Source: Vallitalea guaymasensis
GTDB lineage: Bacteria > Bacillota > Clostridia > Lachnospirales > Vallitaleaceae
Length of the DNA: 64,000 nucleotides
NCBI RefSeq assembly: GCF_018141425.1
Contig: NZ_CP058561.1
Location: 5,456,001 to 5,520,000 of the forward strand
Direction: 5' to 3'
The notes under the pieces are model-generated. The model was not told the DNA's origin. It did not search any database and saw only the letters and a list, made by a program, of their open reading frames with translations. Positions 1 through 7,847 of this stretch are shown piece after piece; within the stretch, counting starts at the first letter, position 1; the number at the start of each line of letters is the position of its first letter. The position numbers and the translations under genes are program-made.

Positions 1-65
1 TGTCCAAATACATTCACAATTATTTCATGGGGTATTTGAATCGTCTTCTCTAAAGTATTCTTCAT
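1..65 (-). CDS. phoH: PhoH family protein, 5' end only
   Basis: Only about the first 21 codons lie in the window; the gene continues past position 1. The reading frame starts at an ATG (63-65) behind a GGAGG site seven bases upstream and reads MKNTLEKTIQIPHEI followed by VNVFG, the usual opening of clostridial PhoH-like P-loop ATPases (an NTPase tied to RNA metabolism). It overlaps the last 41 bases of yqfD in another frame. The order yqfC-yqfD-phoH is conserved in Bacilli and Clostridia, which supports the call. The ATPase domain itself cannot be seen here. Confidence 0.8.
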   Translation of the reverse strand, partial: MKNTLEKTIQIPHEIIVNVFG

Positions 66-1272
66 ATCCTTGCCTCCGCTCATTTTCATCAAAGTATTTT
101 TTTTCACCTATTTTTTCAATTACTACTATGATTCCATCTGCAACTATTTTATCAGCCGATTCAATAATTTCAATTTCATTATTGACTATTTGCTTCTTAG
201 AATCTTCCAGTTCTTTTAAATACCTTGTCATGTTTTCATTTATTATATTGGTTGCTTGTTCATTTGTATAAGTTTCTTCTATTAGTTTGTATTCTTCATA
301 AGACGTTTTGTGAGTACTTATTGGCAAATAAAAGTTGTCGAATAAACAAATTTCATCACATGTGGTTATTTTATCATAATTACTATATTTAATTCTAGGT
401 TTTAATAAATTTATTTTAAAATTTAATATTTTTAATGCATTATCTTTCTTCTTATTATTCGTATATATCTTATTGACATACTTCAAATTAACTTCATCAT
501 GATACGGATAAATGGTTTTCATATATATGTCAGCATCAGAATGAGTAAATTCAATTGCTTTGATTTCTTCTAATTCTTTTATTTCTAATGTTCCTGAAAC
601 CAGTACATCCCCTTCTTCTACAACATCTCCTTTTACTACCTTAGGAGAACCTGTTCTGGTTACAATAGAAACTATAACACCCTTTTTATTAGATAGAATA
701 TCACAAGACTTACTTAAATCTTCAATTTTAATATTATTTCGACCCTCTTCAATTTGAATAAGTAATTTTGTTCCTGTCATCTCGCAAGTTACCCAATTGA
801 TATTACCGTAATTCTTAAGTAAGATTTTTTCTAATTCACTACACTTAACATCTTTTTTCCACATCCCAACAAAATGTGACTGAGTATTAAGAAATTTAAT
901 AAGATGTTCATCTGTATACATAGAATTACCTTCAATATCAATTTTCCATATAAATAAAGATAACAAAAAGACTATTGCCATACAAATGATCATTCCAAAT
1001 AGGAATATCTTTCTTTTCCTAAAGATTAGAAATCTAAAAGGCAAACCTATTTTCTTGGTTATTCTCACCTTACATCCTGTTTTTTTAACTAGTGGACGTA
1101 TTAATTTGAAACCTTTTGCACTAATATAAAGATTAAACCCATTATTAACACTTTTGACATTCCATATATATATACCTCTATTAGCGCATAGGTTGATAAA
1201 TCTCTCAGGTGAAAAACCACTTACATTTATAATAACATAGCCTCTTAGATATTTCCATATTTCAAGAAGCAA
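25..1272 (-). CDS. yqfD: Sporulation protein YqfD
   Basis: A 415-residue protein of the YqfD family, made in the mother cell during sporulation and needed for efficient spore formation in Bacillus. An N-terminal soluble domain (about residues 1-85) with the family pattern GYV..NV.G......IN.C is followed by one membrane segment (about 89-109) and a long extracytoplasmic part. The start is a TTG: an in-frame stop sits three codons upstream, no ATG fits near it, and a GAAGAAGGG ribosome site precedes it. It lies 47 bases after yqfC and overlaps phoH at its 3' end, so the three are probably co-transcribed. Confidence 0.93.
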   Translation of the reverse strand: MLLEIWKYLRGYVIINVSGFSPERFINLCANRGIYIWNVKSVNNGFNLYISAKGFKLIRPLVKKTGCKVRITKKIGLPFRFLIFRKRKIFLFGMIICMAIVFLLSLFIWKIDIEGNSMYTDEHLIKFLNTQSHFVGMWKKDVKCSELEKILLKNYGNINWVTCEMTGTKLLIQIEEGRNNIKIEDLSKSCDILSNKKGVIVSIVTRTGSPKVVKGDVVEEGDVLVSGTLEIKELEEIKAIEFTHSDADIYMKTIYPYHDEVNLKYVNKIYTNNKKKDNALKILNFKINLLKPRIKYSNYDKITTCDEICLFDNFYLPISTHKTSYEEYKLIEETYTNEQATNIINENMTRYLKELEDSKKQIVNNEIEIIESADKIVADGIIVVIEKIGEKKYFDENERRQGYEEYFREDDSNTP

Positions 1273-1319
1273 ATGTCACCCTTCTTCCTCTTTTAATTTT
1301 TTATATTACCCACTTAATC

Positions 1320-1610
1320 CTAATACTTGATTTTTTTTATTTGACCAGTTATCTTGATTTCTTCATCTGTAAGATATGTAATTAAGAAATGATTACCCTC
1401 TAATTCTATTAATCCATTTTTGGTTTTCACCTTTAAAAATTGTTCGTCATATTCCACTATCCCTTTATAATTCTCAATAAGCATCTCCCGTTTTCCAGTA
1501 AGAGTTATAATTGAATCCCCAAGTGCTACATCTCTGGGCACTTCTAATATTTCTGCTATATGAAATTTTTTATCATTATTTTTCTCTTTTTTCTTTTTAC
1601 TAATTGTCAT
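1320..1610 (-). CDS. yqfC: Sporulation protein YqfC
   Basis: A 96-residue YqfC/YabP-family protein. The N-terminus is very lysine-rich (residues 4-15), followed by the family core with EVPRDVALGDSIITLTG and a C-terminal stretch that ends in the strand pattern ITGQIKKIKY. Family members are sigma-E-dependent sporulation proteins of unknown mechanism. It is directly upstream of yqfD. A sigma-E-like promoter (1668-1696) lies ahead of it and a 12-codon ORF in the same frame ends immediately before its ATG, so translation may be coupled to that leader. Confidence 0.9.
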   Translation of the reverse strand: MTISKKKKEKNNDKKFHIAEILEVPRDVALGDSIITLTGKREMLIENYKGIVEYDEQFLKVKTKNGLIELEGNHFLITYLTDEEIKITGQIKKIKY

Positions 1611-1649
1611 TCATCCTCTCACCTTGTTGAAGGGTATCCTCCAACTCAT
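1611..1649 (-). CDS. Putative 12-codon leader ORF upstream of yqfC
   Basis: An ATG at 1647-1649 follows a near-perfect AAAGGAGGGG site and encodes MSWRIPFNKVRG, then TGA. The yqfC ATG comes directly after that TGA in the same frame. The leader has a better ribosome site than yqfC itself. It may couple translation, or it may be the remnant of a longer YqfC N-terminus cut by one stop codon. No database family is claimed. Confidence 0.45.
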   Translation of the reverse strand: MSWRIPFNKVRG

Positions 1650-1667
1650 ATTCCCCTCCTTTATACA

Positions 1668-1696
1668 TAAATATGTTTATTATATATCTAATATTC
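1668..1696 (-). promoter_or_regulatory. Sigma-E-like promoter for yqfC-yqfD
   Basis: On the minus strand GAATATT (1690-1696), a 14-base spacer and CATATTTA (1668-1675) fit the mother-cell sigma-E pattern (KMATATT, 13-15 bases, CATACAHT) at the -35 fully and at the first half of the -10. A start near 1661 would leave a short leader into the AAAGGAGGGG site. yqfC and yqfD are sigma-E genes in Bacillus, which agrees. Confidence 0.55.
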
Positions 1697-1747
1697 TATA
1701 AGTTGAATTAAAAAACAATAAGATTGATTAGTAAAAAAATGCACTAA

Positions 1748-1775
1748 AAAAGCTGTTGATAAATCAACAGCTTTA
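1748..1775 (-). terminator. Rho-independent terminator of rpsU-yqeY
   Basis: A 10-base stem AGCTGTTGAT/ATCAACAGCT (1751-1760 with 1763-1772), extendable by A-T pairs, begins at the yqeY stop codon. On the minus strand it is followed by TTTTTT. This separates the ribosomal/YqeY unit from the sporulation genes. Confidence 0.85.
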
Positions 1776-2216
1776 TTTTAAGATATTTCTTATTATTTCA
1801 CTTACCTTTTTATTATCTGCTTTACCTTGTACCTTTGGTATTATAGCAGACATTACTTTACCCATATCCTTCATTGAGGAAGCACCAACTTCTTCGATAG
1901 TTTTTTCAACTATAGAAGTTAATTCTTCATCCGATAACTGTTCGGGTAAATAAGACATCAAAATATTAATCTCTACTTTTAAGTCATCAACTAAATCTGT
2001 TCGGCCACTTTTTTCATATTCAGGAAGGCTCGACTTTCTCTTCTTTACCTGACTTGATATTATCTTAATAACATCATCATCAGATAATTCTACGTGATTG
2101 TCTTTTTCTTCCTGAAGAATGGCTGAGCGGACTAGCTGAATAGTGTTTTTACGTAAAGTGTCTTTTTCTTTCATTGCAGATTTCATATCCTGCAATAATT
2201 GAACTTTTAATGACAT
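1773..2216 (-). CDS. yqeY: GatB/YqeY domain-containing protein
   Basis: A 147-residue protein of the YqeY family, a full-length match in size and layout (helical, starting MSLKVQLLQDMKSAMKEKDT, ending in KADNKKVSEIIRNIL). The domain resembles the tRNA-binding tail of GatB, subunit B of the Glu-tRNA amidotransferase; the cellular role of the stand-alone protein is unknown. It lies 26 bases downstream of rpsU, a pairing widely conserved in Firmicutes, and ends in a terminator whose stem includes the stop codon. Confidence 0.93.
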   Translation of the reverse strand: MSLKVQLLQDMKSAMKEKDTLRKNTIQLVRSAILQEEKDNHVELSDDDVIKIISSQVKKRKSSLPEYEKSGRTDLVDDLKVEINILMSYLPEQLSDEELTSIVEKTIEEVGASSMKDMGKVMSAIIPKVQGKADNKKVSEIIRNILK

Positions 2217-2242
2217 AAAATCATCCTCAATATAAGTTTAAC

Positions 2243-2416
2243 TTAGAATTTGCGTTTTCTAGCAGCTTCGGATTTCTTTTTACGTTTTACGCTAGGTTTT
2301 TCATAATGTTCTCTCTTACGAATTTCCTGCATAATCCCTGCTTTTGCGCAACTTCTTTTAAATCTTCTGAGTGCACTATCTAGGGTTTCATTTTCTTTAA
2401 TAACAATGTTTGACAT
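2243..2416 (-). CDS. rpsU: 30S ribosomal protein S21
   Basis: A 57-residue basic protein reading [19 protein letters not shown], then a Lys/Arg-rich tail ending KRKF. This is the complete S21 family pattern, including R.F.R.C...G and the KREHYEKPS segment. S21 sits on the platform of the small ribosomal subunit near the anti-Shine-Dalgarno end of 16S rRNA. The start is preceded by GGAGGGAGGTAGGAG. It heads an operon with yqeY, and a sigma-A promoter lies upstream (2499-2526). Confidence 0.97.
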   Translation of the reverse strand: MSNIVIKENETLDSALRRFKRSCAKAGIMQEIRKREHYEKPSVKRKKKSEAARKRKF

Positions 2417-2498
2417 AGCCAACTCCTACCTCCCTCCAGTTGCAATTTGTGCCTTACCTCACAACTATTGGGGTATTAATTATCTAGCACTATATTAG

Positions 2499-2526
2499 AT
2501 TATATCATATTATAGAAATACGTCAA
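2499..2526 (-). promoter_or_regulatory. Sigma-A promoter for rpsU-yqeY
   Basis: TTGACG (2521-2526), a 16-base spacer and TATAAT (2499-2504) on the minus strand give a near-consensus promoter, with a leader of about 75 bases to the rpsU start. Confidence 0.8.
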
Positions 2527-2591
2527 TATGTTTTTTGAAAACTTAATAGTTATTATATATATAATATAAATCAATATTTACCAAAATCCTG

Positions 2592-3893
2592 TTAATCCAA
2601 AGAAATAGTGTACTTATAGTTATTATAAATATAATCTTTATCGGTATAGGTTAATATATGTTTAATTGTGTTAGCTCTTGCATATTCAAGTCTATTTATA
2701 CCATATTCGTTTATATCCAGATTATATGAATCCATGTTGTCTAGAATCTCATCTACTGGCAGTACTGCCAATTCTCTTGAGTTTCTGAAAGTACAAGTTG
2801 GGACAAAGGAAATACTTTTTATCTCTGCTCTATGATTATCTATCTTTTCAAAATTGATATCCATTATAACACTTACATCTGTCTGTGATGGATATTGTTT
2901 TGTATATCTCTGTGATGATAAGAAATTACCTAAAGAATAGATTACCACACCTTTTCTTGTAGAACCATCATCACACTTAATATCCCTAATCTCCAAGGGC
3001 TGCAAGACATGAGGATGGCTACCAATAATAACATCTGCTCCAGCCTCGAATAATTTATCCACAATGTTTTTTTGATGGGAATTTGGATAATCAAAATATT
3101 CATTACCAAAATGAATTATTGTCACAACAAAATCAACGCCTGTTTCATCAGCCCTTTTGACCTCTGATATCATGTCATCAATTTTATCTCTATCATACAT
3201 ATCTAAAGTATTAATCAGATAAGGTTTATCCTTTGGTACATCAAATCCATTGGTCCCATATGTATACGCTAAAAACGTAAACTTCATATCATTTATATCA
3301 GTAGTGAATATTTCACTGGCTTCTTCTTCATTCCTATAGGTTCCTACATGTGCCAGACCTTGCTCATCTAGAAAATCCAAAGTAGATATAACCCCTTCTG
3401 GCTTACTATCCAAAGAATGATTATTAGCTGTAGACAATAAATCAAAACCAGCATTTTTCATATTATATGCTAATATTTCAGGGGTGTTGAAACATGGAAA
3501 ACCATGATAACCTTTATATGCATTCTCAGGTCTAACATTTCTGCCTTTATTTCTTCCAGCTAATGTAGTCTCAAGATTACCAATTGTATAATCAGAATCT
3601 TTTAGATAATCTTCTACATATCTAAATGAGTTAGTAAAATCGAAGCTATCAGTTTCTTTATCATAACCTCTGTATAGCTGCCACTTGTGAAACATTATAT
3701 CGCCAACAGCTGTTAATGTCACATTACTAATCTTATGATTTACTAAAGATTCATCTATCATATTTTCTACTATATCTACATTGATTCTGGATGCAATCTT
3801 ATCATTATCATATTTTACAATATATGAATTACTGGAACAACCGCTAAGCAACATTGCTACAATTATAACCATACTAATTTTTCTTATCTTCAT
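2592..3893 (-). CDS. CapA/PgsA-family metallophosphatase-like lipoprotein
   Basis: A 433-residue protein. Residues 1-19 form a lipoprotein signal ending in LLSGC (Cys19), so it is likely anchored outside the membrane. From about residue 58 it has the CapA domain: TAVGDIMFH (about 61-69), ETTL, TANNHSLDS, IHFGNEY and IGSHPHVLQP supply the Asp, Asn and His metal ligands of the calcineurin-like fold. Family members act in poly-gamma-glutamate capsule synthesis or export, but no pgsBC/capBC genes are nearby, so the substrate is unknown. It is monocistronic, after the alaS terminator. Confidence 0.85.
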   Translation of the reverse strand: MKIRKISMVIIVAMLLSGCSSNSYIVKYDNDKIASRINVDIVENMIDESLVNHKISNVTLTAVGDIMFHKWQLYRGYDKETDSFDFTNSFRYVEDYLKDSDYTIGNLETTLAGRNKGRNVRPENAYKGYHGFPCFNTPEILAYNMKNAGFDLLSTANNHSLDSKPEGVISTLDFLDEQGLAHVGTYRNEEEASEIFTTDINDMKFTFLAYTYGTNGFDVPKDKPYLINTLDMYDRDKIDDMISEVKRADETGVDFVVTIIHFGNEYFDYPNSHQKNIVDKLFEAGADVIIGSHPHVLQPLEIRDIKCDDGSTRKGVVIYSLGNFLSSQRYTKQYPSQTDVSVIMDINFEKIDNHRAEIKSISFVPTCTFRNSRELAVLPVDEILDNMDSYNLDINEYGINRLEYARANTIKHILTYTDKDYIYNNYKYTISLD

Positions 3894-3992
3894 GAATATC
3901 CCTTCATTCCATTATGTATATTAAAAATTCATTTGTGCAGATTTAATATTATTAATATTTAACTAATAAACATACTACCTACTTTAAAGTAA

Positions 3993-4025
3993 AGCCTAGT
4001 ATATTTATTTGATCTATACTAGGCT
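3993..4025 (-). terminator. Terminator downstream of alaS
   Basis: A perfect 11-base stem AGCCTAGTATA/TATACTAGGCT (3993-4003 with 4015-4025) lies 21 bases after the alaS stop. On the minus strand it is followed by a short T-rich stretch (TTTACTTT). Confidence 0.75.
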
Positions 4026-4046
4026 CTATCTACTTTATCAAGTATA

Positions 4047-6686
4047 TCATTTTATTTGAGTTTTCAATACATCTTTAGCTTTTTCTAAAGCTTCTTCTAT
4101 CTTTTCAGGATTTTTACCGCCTGCTTGTGCCATATTTGGACGGCCACCACCACCGCCACCAACAACACCTGCTACTTCTCTAATTAAGTTACCTGCATGT
4201 GCTCCTTTTTTAATAGCTTCGTCAGTTGCCATAACAACCAAATTAACTTTGCTTCCCTTGGATGTTGTTAATACTATTACACCTTCACCAAGTTTTTGCT
4301 TCAAGCTGTCTCCAAGATTTCTTAATCCATTCATATCTTGATCTTCAATATTTGCAGCTAACAGTTTAACTCCATCTATATCTACAACATTATTCAATAG
4401 ATCATCAGCAGCGCCTTTTGAAAGTTTTGCTTTCAATTTTTCGTTTTCTTGTTTAACTTTCTTATTATCTTCCATTAACTGTTCTGTCTTCTTAATTAGC
4501 ATAGAAGGTTCAGCTTTCAGTAATCTAGAAAAATCTTTTATTAACGCTTCTAAATTCTTATAGTAGTTGATAGCGTTATTAGATGTTAAGGCTTCTATTC
4601 TTCTAACACCAGCAGCAACTCCTGTTTCAGAAACAATCTTGAATGTTCCAGCTTCTGAAGTATTTGATATATGTGTACCACCACATAATTCAACACTGTA
4701 GTCATCCATGTTTACTACTCTAACCGTTGAACCGTATTTTTCTCCAAATAATGCCATAGCTCCTAGCTTTTTAGCTTCCTCAATAGACATTTCTTTCGTA
4801 ATTATATTAAGTCCTTCCATGATCTTTGAGTTGACTTCTTCTTCTACACGTCTTATTTCATCATCTGTCAATGGTTGAAAATGAGTAAAGTCAAAACGCA
4901 GCTTATCATGAGTTACATGGGAACCAGCCTGTTCAACATGATTTCCTAATACATTTCTTAACGCTTTTTGCAATAAGTGAGTAGCACTATGATTTTTGGC
5001 TGTAGCTCTACGATTAATTTCATCAACAATCAACTCTGCTTCTTGATTAACTTCAATTTTTCCTTCTACAACTACTCCTACATGACCTATTTTATTTCCC
5101 ATTAACTTAACTACATCTTCAACTTCAAATTTACCTGTTTTAGTTGTGATGTACCCTATATCAGCCATTTGTCCACCACTAGTAGCATAAAATGGTGTCT
5201 CTTCAACGAATATAGTTCCTTTTGTACCTTCCTTTAATACATTGATAATTTCTTTTTCATTAGTTAAGACTTTTACCATAGAACTATATTTAATATTGTC
5301 ATATCCAACAAATTTTGATTCCAATGAAGCATCTAATTTATTATATACAGTTTCTTCTGCACCCATATAATTACTTTCAGCTCTTGCTTCACGTGCTCTT
5401 GTTTTTTGTTTATCCATCTCTTCATTAAAACCATCTTCATCAACAAGTAGATTACTTTCTTCAAGAATCTCTTTTGTTAAATCAATAGGAAAACCGTAAG
5501 TATCATATAATTTGAATGCTTTTTCTCCTGATAGCTTCTTATTGCCTTCTTTTTCTAATTCATCAATATAAGTTTTCAATATACCTAGACCTTGGTCTAT
5601 TGTTTCATTGAATCTATCTTCTTCTACAGTTATTATCTTAGTAATATAATCTTTCTTTTCTTCTAATTCAGGATAAGCTTCTTTTGAAACTTCAATAACT
5701 GTTTCACATAGCTTAGCTAAGAATTTGCCTTCTATACCTAAAAGTTTACCATGTCTAGCCGCTCTTCTTAATAATCTTCTAAGAACATATCCTCTGCCCT
5801 CGTTAGATGGCAATATACCATCAGATATCATAAAACTTACTGAACGAATATGATCAGTTATAAGTCTTATGGAAATATCATTCTGTGGGTCTTCCTTATA
5901 TTTGACATTAGCCATATCACAAACTTTTTGTAATAAAGCCTGTATTGTATCTATATCAAATATTGAATCTACCTCCTGCATTAGAAGAGCAAGTCTTTCA
6001 AGCCCCATTCCTGTATCTATATTAGGGAAATCAAGAGGAACATACTGACCGTCTTCAGTTTTTTCAAATTGAGTAAATACTAGATTCCAGAATTCCATGA
6101 ATCTGTCACAGTCACAACCTACTTTACAATCTGGTGAACCGCAACCATGTTCCACGCCACGATCATAATGAATCTCTGAACATGGACCACATGGACCTGT
6201 ACCATGCTCCCAGAAGTTATCTTCTTTTCCTAATCGTATTATTCTATCCTTAGGCAAACCAATTTTTTCATGCCATATTTTTTCTGCTTCATCATCTTCC
6301 AAATAGATAGATACATATAATTTGTCTTCTGGTAATTCAAGTACTTTTGTAACAAATTCCCATGCCCACTCTATAGCTTCTTCTTTAAAATAATCACCAA
6401 ATGAGAAATTACCAAGCATTTCAAAAAAAGTACCATGTCTCTGAGTTTTTCCTACATTCTCTATATCACCTGTACGAATACATTTTTGACAAGTAGTAAC
6501 TCTTTTACTTGGTGGTACTTCCTGACCAGTAAAATAAGGTTTTAATGGTGTCATACCTGCATTTATTAATAATAAACTTTTATCGTTTTTAGGAACTAAT
6601 GGAAAACTGTTCATTTTAAGATGATTTTTGCTTTCAAAAAATTCAAGATACATTTTCCTAAGTTCGTTTAAACCGTACTTTTTCAT
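4047..6686 (-). CDS. alaS: Alanine--tRNA ligase
   Basis: Charges tRNA-Ala with alanine in the cytoplasm. About 879 residues, normal for AlaS. The class II catalytic core is at the N-terminus (LINAGMTPLKPYF, RHGTFFEMLGNFSFGDYF), followed by the tRNA-recognition part, the editing domain with NHSATHLL and CGGTHI zinc/editing ligands, and the DHHA1 domain with the usual six-glycine run near the C-terminus. The ATG at 6686 is preferred over the one six codons upstream: GGAGGAAAAAG, which lies inside those six codons, is the ribosome site. A promoter and a terminator-like hairpin lie just upstream. Confidence 0.98.
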   Translation of the reverse strand: MKKYGLNELRKMYLEFFESKNHLKMNSFPLVPKNDKSLLLINAGMTPLKPYFTGQEVPPSKRVTTCQKCIRTGDIENVGKTQRHGTFFEMLGNFSFGDYFKEEAIEWAWEFVTKVLELPEDKLYVSIYLEDDEAEKIWHEKIGLPKDRIIRLGKEDNFWEHGTGPCGPCSEIHYDRGVEHGCGSPDCKVGCDCDRFMEFWNLVFTQFEKTEDGQYVPLDFPNIDTGMGLERLALLMQEVDSIFDIDTIQALLQKVCDMANVKYKEDPQNDISIRLITDHIRSVSFMISDGILPSNEGRGYVLRRLLRRAARHGKLLGIEGKFLAKLCETVIEVSKEAYPELEEKKDYITKIITVEEDRFNETIDQGLGILKTYIDELEKEGNKKLSGEKAFKLYDTYGFPIDLTKEILEESNLLVDEDGFNEEMDKQKTRAREARAESNYMGAEETVYNKLDASLESKFVGYDNIKYSSMVKVLTNEKEIINVLKEGTKGTIFVEETPFYATSGGQMADIGYITTKTGKFEVEDVVKLMGNKIGHVGVVVEGKIEVNQEAELIVDEINRRATAKNHSATHLLQKALRNVLGNHVEQAGSHVTHDKLRFDFTHFQPLTDDEIRRVEEEVNSKIMEGLNIITKEMSIEEAKKLGAMALFGEKYGSTVRVVNMDDYSVELCGGTHISNTSEAGTFKIVSETGVAAGVRRIEALTSNNAINYYKNLEALIKDFSRLLKAEPSMLIKKTEQLMEDNKKVKQENEKLKAKLSKGAADDLLNNVVDIDGVKLLAANIEDQDMNGLRNLGDSLKQKLGEGVIVLTTSKGSKVNLVVMATDEAIKKGAHAGNLIREVAGVVGGGGGGRPNMAQAGGKNPEKIEEALEKAKDVLKTQIK

Positions 6687-6713
6687 TGTTTCTTTTTCCT
6701 CCATTCAGCTATT

Positions 6714-6741
6714 AAAAAAAAATCCTCGTTTTCTTACGAGG
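6714..6741 (-). terminator. Terminator-like hairpin in the alaS leader
   Basis: CCTCGT/ACGAGG (6724-6729 with 6736-6741), a 6-base stem with a 6-base loop, followed on the minus strand by a run of about nine Ts. It lies downstream of the alaS promoter and only about 28 bases ahead of the start codon. It therefore either ends transcripts from the upstream genes or acts as an attenuator in the leader. No T-box stem I or specifier region fits in the short leader. Confidence 0.7.
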
Positions 6742-6761
6742 TACACATTTCTCTTTTTAAA

Positions 6762-6790
6762 ATTATAATTAAATGCCCTACTTTTGTCAA
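6762..6790 (-). promoter_or_regulatory. Consensus sigma-A promoter for alaS
   Basis: TTGACA (6785-6790), exactly 17 bases, TATAAT (6762-6767) on the minus strand. Transcription would begin near 6755, giving a leader of about 70 bases that contains the hairpin at 6724-6741. Confidence 0.85.
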
Positions 6791-6821
6791 TACTACCCTT
6801 TATAAAAACTGTAAAATGATA

Positions 6822-7073
6822 TTATTTTTTTAACTGATCATATTTACCTTTTAATTCTTGTCTATACTCTTTAGGTAATTGGTGCCATCTAACATCCTTT
6901 ATTGCTCCTTCGAGAGCATAGAGTTTATTGTAACAGGTGTCACCATGTATGCTTAATCTGATTATAGCATCAATACTACCAATCTCCTTTAATTCTTCGG
7001 CAGTTTGTATGCCAATATCATTTAATTCCTTTTCAAGTGTTTTTCCTATATTGGGTAATTCTGATAACCTCAT
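6822..7073 (-). CDS. TfoX C-terminal domain protein
   Basis: An 83-residue protein made only of a TfoX_C domain: RLSELPNIGKTLEKEL at the N-terminus is its helix-hairpin-helix-like start, with DVRWHQLP near the end. In Proteobacteria TfoX/Sxy is a competence regulator; stand-alone C-terminal domains in Clostridia have no assigned role and may bind nucleic acid. The ATG at 7073, with an upstream AAAGGAAG, is chosen over an ATG 15 codons earlier that has no ribosome site and overlaps the preceding gene. Confidence 0.8.
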   Translation of the reverse strand: MRLSELPNIGKTLEKELNDIGIQTAEELKEIGSIDAIIRLSIHGDTCYNKLYALEGAIKDVRWHQLPKEYRQELKGKYDQLKK

Positions 7074-7107
7074 TCTAGTGCGCTTCCTTTCATTATATAT
7101 TATAAAA

Positions 7108-7686
7108 TCATTTGCCATTTGATTTAATTTTTCTATGCTTAATAACGTTTTTCATTCTATAATTTGCCCATTCATCTCCAACAAATCTAATTATATCTCT
7201 TATATTTAATCTAAAAACCAAGTCACGCTTAATAATTATCCAAATAATAAGTATAATTTCAGCAACAATCAAATATATATCTTTCAAATCCAATACCAGT
7301 AAACCTTTTACACAGATATAATCCAAACTTCCAGCCCATAAAAATTTATCAGATAAGGAACAAATACATCCTGCAATTAATAGATTCAATCCTAGTACCA
7401 ATAATCTTAGGTTAGTGTTATTAGCCAATATATATTTGTAGATTATGATTAAAACCAATAGAACTAAACTTATTAATATGATATGAGTCTGCAAACTCAT
7501 ATCAATACCAAAAGTGCTATTCACATATGAGTAATCTTTATTTAACATTGGTTTAATAGCTATTTTATTACTTATATCATAATAATTATCAATCCAATAA
7601 GTGTTTATTAATATCTTTATAATCTGGTCCAATAAAATAAAAGTAATAATTAATATTAGATTTTTATACTTAGAAAAATGTAGCAT
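7108..7686 (-). CDS. Divergent signal peptidase II (LspA)-like membrane protein
   Basis: A 192-residue protein with about four membrane segments. The layout follows prolipoprotein signal peptidase: DQIIK near residue 20 matches the N-terminal D..K box, NSTFG (about 56-60) matches the N.G.AFG box, and SLSDK and LKDIY place Asp113 and Asp136 as the catalytic pair. The usual GN..DR box is altered to CS..DK, and a basic tail of about 40 residues follows the last membrane segment. It could be an active paralogue or a specialised relative; the main lspA is not in the window. Start has GGGAG spaced correctly. Confidence 0.65.
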   Translation of the reverse strand: MLHFSKYKNLILIITFILLDQIIKILINTYWIDNYYDISNKIAIKPMLNKDYSYVNSTFGIDMSLQTHIILISLVLLVLIIIYKYILANNTNLRLLVLGLNLLIAGCICSLSDKFLWAGSLDYICVKGLLVLDLKDIYLIVAEIILIIWIIIKRDLVFRLNIRDIIRFVGDEWANYRMKNVIKHRKIKSNGK

Positions 7687-7847
7687 GATAACTACTCCCT
7701 ATAAATTTATACTACGATGTAAGATATTCCAAGTTAGTTATTGTCATTATAATAATGATAATTTAAGAATAACATTGTAAAAAATCTTCTATATATATTT
7801 TACCAATAATAAGGAAATTTAACAAATATTATTAAAATCAATTAATT

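Noticed and set aside
2592-3893. Capsule (poly-gamma-glutamate) synthesis locus
   Set aside because: Only a CapA-like lipoprotein is present; no synthetase genes (capB/capC) are in the neighbourhood.
6687-6790. T-box riboswitch before alaS
   Set aside because: The leader is only about 70 bases, with no stem I, no specifier loop and no TGGNACCGCG-type antiterminator sequence.
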